DNA of 40,433 bases, taken from the NCBI GenBank assembly GCA_025201805.1, contig MU619401.1, positions 19,902 to 60,334 of the forward strand. The letters run 5' to 3'. The position numbers were made by a program, and so were the translations under genes. This DNA is from Parasitella parasitica (taxonomy: Eukaryota > Mucoromycota > Mucoromycetes > Mucorales > Mucoraceae). Under the pieces are notes generated by a model. It saw nothing but the letters and a program-made list of their open reading frames with translations, was not told where the DNA came from and made no database searches. Each line of letters opens with the position of its first letter. Position 1 is the first letter of the stretch. Shown here one piece after another: positions 34,628 through 40,433 of this stretch.

Positions 34628-35823
34628 ATGACTGACACAGGAGATTGGTGTTTGATCGAAAGCGATCCTGGTAAGTGAGAAATAGCAAAGCCGTTCACGC
34701 ATGTATTTATGAGACGTTTGTTATCTCTCAGGCGTATTCACCGAATTGATATCAAATATGGGGTGCAAAGGCGTGCAGGTGGAAGAAATTTGGAGCTTAG
34801 ATCCTGAATTTACAGCCGATTTGGGGTATATAGATAACTGACACGCACCAACATGTTCAGCTTTTGATGCTTTTCTTTCGTTCTGCAGACATGTGCACGG
34901 GCTGATTTTCTTGTTCAAATGGCAAAATAACAAAGGCTACGCCCCTCCCGCTGACGAACATGCTGACCATGTATTCTTTGCAAACCAGGTTATCAACAAC
35001 GCGTGTGCAACACAAGCCATTCTGTCCATTCTGCTCAACAGAGATGATCTTGAACTCGGCGACGAACTGAAGAACTTCAAGGAGTTCACAGCTGATTTTC
35101 CACCCGACGTAAATATAACAGGACAGGCCGCTGGAAAATTATTAACGACACGAGTAGATGAAAGGCCTGGCTATTTCCAACAGTGAATTAATTCGCTCGG
35201 TCCATAACAGCTTTGCTCGCTCAGACCCTTTTGTAAACGAAATGGTCGATCCCTCTGGTGGCAAGGATCAGGATGTTTACCACTTTATTGCATTCACACC
35301 CATTCACGGCGCGCTCTATGAGTTGGACGGCCTGAGCAAAGGTCCTGTCAATCTCGGGCCCTGCGATGATTCTAATTGGGTCGAAAAAGCAAACCAAGCC
35401 ATCCGAAATCGCATGGATAGCTATGGATCATCTGCATTGCATTTTAGTTTGATGGCTTTGATCAAGGATAAAGTAGAGCAAATGGAGGAGATGATAGAAG
35501 AGACTGATGGCATTCTGCTGTCGTTATCTGAGGATCATGTGGAAGCAAGGAATAAGGCAACCCAAGATCGCATCATGTACAATCAAGTGCTACAGCAAGA
35601 ACTAGAAAAGAGGAGAAAGTGGCATGTAAGTTGCTTTGGCACATGGATGTAATTCGCTCAAAACTGATTATTTCTCCTTTCATTTTATTAGAGAGAAAAT
35701 GTGCTGAGAAAGCACAACTTTATACCAATCATTTACAATCTATTAAAGAATCTTGCTGAGAAGGATCAGCTTGATCCACTTGTTGCTCAGGCAAAAGAGA
35801 AGGTCAAGAACAGAAGCCAATAA
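34628..35823 (+). CDS. ubiquitin C-terminal hydrolase, UCH37/UCHL5 type
   Basis: This cysteine protease removes ubiquitin from chains, usually bound to the proteasome through Rpn13/ADRM1 and, in animals, to INO80. Five exons, 34628-34670, 34732-34825, 34889-35108, 35158-35625 and 35692-35823, close in phase to 318 residues, near the size of human UCHL5. The catalytic set is visible: Gln78, Cys85 in [14 protein letters not shown], His161 in VYHFIAFTP and Asp176 in YELDGL. A coiled tail (about 215-275) is followed by the conserved ULD/DEUBAD-like end [18 protein letters not shown], which marks UCH37 rather than the short UCHL1/L3 type. The 49-nt intron 3 is the shortest in the window. The gene runs divergently from ORC1. 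Confidence 0.95.
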
Positions 35824-37920
35824 TAATAATGAATAAATAAATAAAAAAGGATCCAGCAGATGTGCTATTAAAAAAAAGTTGAATATCATTTTTTTTTGTC
35901 ATCATACACTGAAAATAAAGCGTGGCTCAGGGAGCTTGTCAGTGGTTGTCGTACCTGAATAACCATGGCAACGAAACTAGACCTCAAGCAATAGTATATG
36001 GCAATAGTATATGGTCAAATGTACATGGTGGAGTAACCAATATAGCTGTCTGTTGGTGGGTAAGGCATACATGCAATTACCATGTTATTTCTTTGTTTGT
36101 GGCTCTCTCCCGCCCCCCGCCCCTTAAAATGACAGAAAGTACAATGCGCTTTGCTGTCTGTGCTACTTACAGATTGACAGCTGCTACTAATGGTGTTTGC
36201 AAATATGAATTGAATGCTCTTTCTCTCTCTCCCATCAATTAAGTTTCTCAGGAATTAAATAGGGGGAAATCGAATCAGGATTTAATAGCTTTACGAGAAT
36301 CTCATACCGTGTATGAGCTGCAAACGGTGCTGCTCATCAGGCTGTAGCTAATTTCAACAGAATTTAATAGCGTTAGCCGCGTTAAAAGCAGATTGGTATA
36401 TCTTGCAATAATCCAGTGAAATGATTTTACGCCTCAATTCCTCAAAGTGATCGTGTTTAGAGCATAAAATACAATCTTTATTAATATATAAACAATAAAA
36501 TAAAATTACATAACTATGCACTTCTTGGTTCTTATGGTACATGTAGTACCATAATGCTAACACAATCAACCGCGAGAAGGTGAGTGCACATCTGATTGCG
36601 GCCCCCAGAACCCAAAACACCAGCTGCAAAGGGTAATTACTTCCCACATTTACCGACATGGAGGACCAAACGCGCTATCTAGCTAACGTTAGGAGTGGAA
36701 CAAGTTGAATTGTTCTTTTTAGTAAACCCTAACTAGTACTAATGCTGCCCGCCTACTTAAGTGCATTTACTAACATCAGCTCCAATCTGCGAGCCATATG
36801 TCTTTAGGGATAAGCCTACCTTCATTTCCCTGTAGTTTTTTCCGGCTGGCAGACAGAACACGAGCGGTAGATCTTTCCCTAAACCCTATAATGTTCGAAA
36901 AATGTGAGCATAAAGTTACTCGGATGGTAGGGCAGAGCCTTTCACCCGATGTTTGTGTTGGACAAACACTGCTTCACATTATTTCAAGGGTTAGCTTTAC
37001 AAGGGAGCCGACTCCGAGTAACCAGGTTGGATCTGTACACATGCATAGCCGGTCCTTTAGTCACGTTCTTGTAGATGTTTTCAGGTGTTGGTAAAGAAGA
37101 AAAAGAAAAAGAAAAAGAAAAAGAAAAAGAAAAAGAAAAAGAAAAAGAGGAAATGGAAACTCATGGAATAACTACTCGTTTTTTCATGAAAACAAGTCTC
37201 TTTCCGCAGCCATCTTTGAATGTGCTAACTGTATAGGTGGGTTAGGCGAGTAAGTAAAGAACATTCATGCTGCTGTCAGTTTGACTAGCATTTTGATCTT
37301 TGTTATGTAATAGCAGCATTGACATTCACTATGGTTCCACATCTTTAATGCATTTGGTAGAGGAAGGTTGTTTCCTTTAGCTCCTATTAAAATATCAAAT
37401 AGACAGGTCTGAATACACTTCTACTTTCTAAAGATGACCTATATATATATGTAATCTTCAAATATAATCATTTTGCGCAAAAATCATCGAAAAATCAGCA
37501 ATAACATTCTCCAAGTTTAATTCATGTCCTTGATGAGTTTCTCATCATTCGATGCACACAAAAAGTAGAAGCTTGGTAGTGGCTGCACTTGAGTTAATTT
37601 GGACAAAAGTGCGAAGAACGTTCTTTCCTGAGATATCTTCAAATAATAGTATGTTACGAAATTTCTATATATGACAGCTTATAAAATGGACAATAATCAA
37701 TTATGCGCTGAACATCATATTATCATGTTGTTTTGCAAGAAGATTCATGCTTTACACCTTTAAATGCTTCACAAAACTCTATCTTTGTGCACAAAGGCTT
37801 TTTTTTTTTCCTGGTAGCAGCCCCAGAAACATTATAAAATATCCTACAGAGTGAAGATCACACTTTGTCATTACTAATGTGTATGTTTTTCACAATTTTA
37901 GCAGAGTTTATACTCTTTTT
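35824..37920. other. gene-poor interval
   Basis: No recognised gene. The part at 36700-37090 is less AT-rich and has an open stretch of 98 codons on the plus strand (36798-37094), without similarity known to me. A GAAAAA tandem array follows it. Confidence 0.55.
37096..37146. repeat. (GAAAAA)n tandem array, about 8 units
   Basis: A purine-only hexanucleotide repeat, nearly perfect over about 50 bp. Confidence 0.95.
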
Positions 37921-38079
37921 AAGCGAATTCAAAATGCTCAAAACCGCACCAAATCGTTTCGCAGAGTTCGTCCTTGCTATCTGACGCATTTCCACCAAAA
38001 ATATAGGTGATGAAAAAATCATTGATTTTCAAAGATTTTTCATGAGGATCCATAAGGAAAAAATGCAAAGAAAACACAA

Positions 38080-38205
38080 TATCTTGAATTTAGCCCCAAA
38101 AATGCAAGTTTCTTCTATGACATATATCAAACGAAAACATTCCATTTTACACCAATTTTGACAAATGACTACTATTTTAGGCGTTTATTATGCAAAATGT
38201 CAACT
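38080..38205 (-). repeat. diverged repeat block shared with 5725-5905 (inverted)
   Basis: Its reverse complement aligns with the left-hand block through ATGGAATG and TTGCATTTTT anchors. It lies about 0.7 kb from the transposase relic, as in the left copy. Confidence 0.45.
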
Positions 38206-38364
38206 TTTAGCCGAAAAACGCATCTTCCTGTAGTTGCAAATCACTCAATATTTTAATAGAAATAATTGTTTTAAACATACATCAAAAGATGGAGAAATTA
38301 ATGCTCTACAAATCTACTTAAATCTGTAATGTATATTGGTTTAGTGTTTTGTAGAGATATTAAT

Positions 38365-38484
38365 CAAAAAGTGTCAAGTGGATCCAAAATCGGAGGTTTC
38401 GTTATCCCAAACGCAACCTCCGTCGTAGGACATTGAATTGGGGAACAAAGGATTCTTGACATACCTATATTTGACACTTTTTGG
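38365..38484. repeat. short element with 13-bp inverted ends and internal hairpin
   Basis: CAAAAAGTGTCAA at 38365-38377 is the exact inverse of TTGACACTTTTTG at 38471-38483. Inside, CGGAGGTT and AACCTCCG form a perfect 8-bp stem around a 17-nt loop. It resembles a small MITE, but it overlaps the start of the reverse-transcriptase relic and could be chance. Confidence 0.4.
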
Positions 38485-38908
38485 TTAGGCCGAGACACCT
38501 TGGAGGCATGGGAAAGACCTTTGATTGCAGTAGGTATCAGACATCTTCGACCGAGTGAAGATGACTTTCCTTTGATTTATCTTGGCTTTCCAATTGATAC
38601 AGTGTCATATCCAACGGGCCCAATTATAAGGGCTCTCCCACCACTAAAATCAGGACTGCAATCCAGATACACTCCACACGATCATTGTTTGTTGTCTCAG
38701 CAAGGCTTACCGTACTAAAATCATTGGTCCTATCCAAACCATGGTACATTTCAAAAGGTTACCCTCTTGACAGTTGCGAATTTCAAGCAGTTGCGCTCTT
38801 TAGCTATTTAATTTTTGAGAAAGAATATATTTCCAGTGATTCCCTGGAAGGGTGTAGACGCTTACCAAAGACCAAAATTTTTCGCAGCTTGATTAATGAA
38901 CATATTTA
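38437..38908 (+). mobile_element. non-LTR (LINE) reverse transcriptase relic
   Basis: The plus-strand reading ILDIPIFDTFWLGRDTLEAW continues into the segment ending YLGFPI (about 38570-38600), then after a frameshift near 38690 into LSARLTVLKSLVLSKPWYISKGYPL (about 38700-38770). The YLGFP block followed by a leucine-rich LSxRxxVLxSLVLSKxWY block is the usual end of the reverse transcriptase/thumb region in LINE elements. Stops and frameshifts show it is dead. Only the C-terminal part of the RT domain is present; no endonuclease or catalytic YxDD box was seen. Confidence 0.65.
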
Positions 38909-38909
38909 A

Positions 38910-39275
38910 AAAAAGAAAAGAAACACTCCAACATTATGGAAAAGATGGCACAGGTTTGACTAGCTGTTTTACTGTGCAGCTGGATATAGAGAACTCAGCT
39001 TGGTACTTGTCTGACATGACCTTCTACACTAAAAGAAATCAGATCAATTGAAGGTATATATATATATATATAAATGCCAGAGAAAAGAAAACAATCTGCC
39101 ATCAGGATAACACACCCATTTATAAAAAAATTATCTGTATAGAAATTTATGAAATCCCAAAAACATAAATGTGCGTATCTTCAACTTTGCTCTCCGTTCC
39201 TGAATCCAATCAAAGGTTTTTGATCCAAAGTCAACAGACACACTTGCACCCAGAATCGCAGATGTTTATCAATAG
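38910..39275 (+). mobile_element. Tc1/mariner-like (DDE_3) transposase relic (copy B)
   Basis: The plus-strand reading includes CHQDNTPIYKKI (about 39087-39130) and, in another frame, KFMKSQKHKCAYLQLCSPF continuing as LNPIKGF-stop-SKV (39143-39232). These match the DDE_3 pattern of VMDNAPIH, then YLPPYSPFLNPIEEFWSKV. The usual FW is F-stop (TGG to TGA), and the acidic residue after NPI is Lys, so the catalytic centre is lost. The block at about 38920-39170 is repeated in inverse orientation at 4778-5023. Only the C-terminal half of the transposase is visible. Confidence 0.68.
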
Positions 39276-39524
39276 ACAACCGTAATCTTTTTTAAAAACT
39301 ATAATGAAATTAAGGATATGATGTAGATAGCTTATTTTACAACACGTTCTCTTTGTATTTTCACTATGAATGAAACAAAGCAATCACTCTTTTTCTCTAA
39401 ATATGGATTGAAATCCTTTTAGGGAGACATATTTATTCTCTCAGGAACTTCCTAGCTTTTATCAGAAACAGAAACTCTGATATATTTCACCACAATCGCC
39501 ATGACCTTTATCATTTACTTGGAC
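39276..39524. other. AT-rich interval without features
   Basis: Nothing recognised between the transposase relic and the left arm of the terminal inverted duplication. Confidence 0.5.
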
Positions 39525-39763
39525 TTTTTTTTTTTTTTTTTGCAGGACAGAAACGAACGTTCCTTTTCTTTTGCAGGATAGAAATGAACGTTTATTTTTA
39601 ATCTGCATTGCAAAGGACTCTTTCAATGACTGAAAAATCTGACCATTTGGTTTGTGATTGGAAATATTGTTTGAAATTCCTTGCTGACAAAGCTGCATTA
39701 AGAAGACATGCATATGACATCCACATAGCTGGGAGTCACGTTAAAATCAATAAAGGTAAGTGA
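39525..39763 (+). repeat. left arm of inverted duplication
   Basis: It runs from a T17 tract (39525-39541) through two tandem 30-bp units (GCAGGACAGAAACG and GCAGGATAGAAATG beginnings) and a complete zinc-finger exon to GTAAGTGA. The reverse complement of 40197-40433 matches it with five substitutions and one 1-nt indel. Confidence 0.93.
39626..39755 (+). pseudogene. orphan exon 1 of a two-finger C2H2 gene (intact copy)
   Basis: ATG at 39626 opens a 130-nt exon ending in a good donor (AAAG|GTAAGT). It encodes MTEKSDHLVCDWKYCLKF and on to DIHIAGSHVKINK, containing one complete finger of C-x4-C-x12-H-x4-H type. No exon 2 follows in this direction: the sequence runs into the 3' end of the opposing copy. 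Its 130-nt length is exactly what is needed to enter, in phase, the exon 2 found on the opposite strand (V-FDSAVRD). This is therefore the undamaged version of exon 1 in the wrong orientation relative to its exon 2. Confidence 0.75.
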
Positions 39764-39789
39764 GTCTGTTTTTGGCATTTTCACTGCGA

Positions 39790-40333
39790 TCAGTTCCAAC
39801 TTAATAAATCAGTGAGCAATAAAGCTTTTTGTTGTTCTGTTATATTTGAACCCAAGAAACCAGCAGTAGCAACAGTGGCAATTTCCTTTGTCAAAATACT
39901 GTCCTCCTTGGAAGTATCTACAGCTTGTTGAATCTCACTTTTGTCGTATATTTTAGGTAACTTGATGGTTGCTGTGGTACTGAAATCAGATATTCTTTTT
40001 CCTGCCTCGTTGTTCACGTTAAAGATGCTAATTGTTCCATCATGAGCTTTTGCAATATGAGTTTTGAATGTCGAGGTTGTTTTCAGAATGTTATGGCAAA
40101 TTACGCAAGTGAAACCTTGAGGATCTCTTACAGCTGAGTCGAAGACTGAAAGATTGCCATTTAATCAGTAACATTGTTGATGGACTCAATTTTTCTTCAC
40201 TTACCTTTATTGATTTTAACGTGACTCCAGCTATGTGGATGTCATATGCATATCTTCTTAATGCAACTTTGTCAGCAAGAAATTTCAAACAATCTTCCCA
40301 ATCACAAACCAAATGGTCAGATTTTTCAGTCAT
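39790..40333 (-). pseudogene. small C2H2 zinc-finger gene with damaged exon 1
   Basis: On the minus strand exon 1 is 40205-40333 and exon 2 is 39790-40145, separated by a 59-nt intron (GTAAGT...TTTCAG). Exon 2 encodes FDSAVRDPQGFTCVICHNI with a second finger, C-x2-C-x12-H-x4-H, then a tail ending LLLTDLLSWN. Exon 1 is 129 nt, one base short of the opposing copy (CTGGAG for CTGGGAG), so the splice shifts frame. Its finger has also lost a ligand: RRYAYDIH in place of RRHAYDIH. As written, this copy cannot make the expected 161-residue protein. No known family beyond C2H2; a nucleic-acid-binding role is inference. A sequencing error could explain the indel, but hardly all five substitutions. Confidence 0.7.
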
Positions 40334-40433
40334 TGAAAGAGTCCTTTGCAATGCAGATTAAAAATAAACGTTCATTTCTATCCTGCAAAAGAAAAGGAAC
40401 GTTCGTTTCTGTCCTGCAAAAAAAAAAAAAAAA
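40197..40433 (-). repeat. right arm of inverted duplication
   Basis: Reverse complement of the left arm at about 97 percent identity, reaching the end of the window in an A16 run. The spacer between arms is about 433 bp and holds exon 2 of the zinc-finger gene. Confidence 0.93.

Noticed and set aside
37096-37146. GAAAAA array as a CRISPR or regulatory array
   Set aside because: There are no spacers, only a continuous simple repeat. No CRISPR, integron or prokaryotic island signs were seen anywhere in the window.

Overview
The window looks like chromosomal DNA from a filamentous, early-diverging fungus, most likely Mucoromycota. The evidence is an AT-rich background, many short introns (about 50-120 nt) with CTAAC/CTCAAC-type branch points, long poly-T runs inside introns, polyglutamine-rich regulators, and a fungal gene set (chitin synthase, a Skt5/Chs4-like Sel1 protein, a Cdc25-type RasGEF, a Rua1-type regulator, an alpha-arrestin). 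The species cannot be fixed from the sequence alone. Two runs of N (17513-17542 and 29504-29733) mark assembly gaps, and the last bases are a homopolymer that may be a contig end.

Layout. 0-3.3 kb: two plus-strand genes, a polyQ transcription regulator with a Rua1 C-terminal domain and a GNAT acetyltransferase with a 77-nt T run in its intron. 3.3-7.3 kb: gene-poor, with a decayed transposon copy. 7.3-15.7 kb: deoxyhypusine hydroxylase, a heavily broken EF-1alpha pseudogene, and a 1320-residue SH3-RasGEF in six exons. 15.7-21.3 kb: a partial chitin synthase pseudogene followed by an intact five-exon chitin synthase. 21.5-34.5 kb: a run of minus-strand housekeeping genes: YheT/Eht1-type alpha/beta hydrolase, alpha-arrestin, nucleotide-sugar 4,6-dehydratase, N-acetylglutamate synthase (5' end lost in a gap), Skt5-like Sel1 protein and Orc1. 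34.6-35.8 kb: a UCH37-type deubiquitinase, divergent from Orc1 over a very short shared interval. 35.8-40.4 kb: gene-poor, with relics of a non-LTR reverse transcriptase and of a Tc1/mariner-like transposase, then an inverted duplication built around exon 1 of a small two-finger C2H2 gene.

Functional links. The chitin synthase and the Skt5/Chs4-like protein lie within 9 kb on the same strand and are both cell-wall functions. Whether that proximity has a regulatory meaning is inference. Ras signalling (RasGEF), arrestin-mediated ubiquitin-dependent trafficking and the dehydratase are otherwise ordinary single genes. No operons are expected.

I rebuilt gene models by hand by matching splice sites to reading phase. 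All models listed as intact close in phase. I found no clear evidence of a new defence, mobile or biosynthetic system. The most unusual items are the fold-back zinc-finger locus at the right end, a pair of inverted, decayed Tc1-like copies about 34 kb apart, the non-processed EF-1alpha pseudogene with a 14-bp triplication, and GC-AG introns, two of them in one gene.
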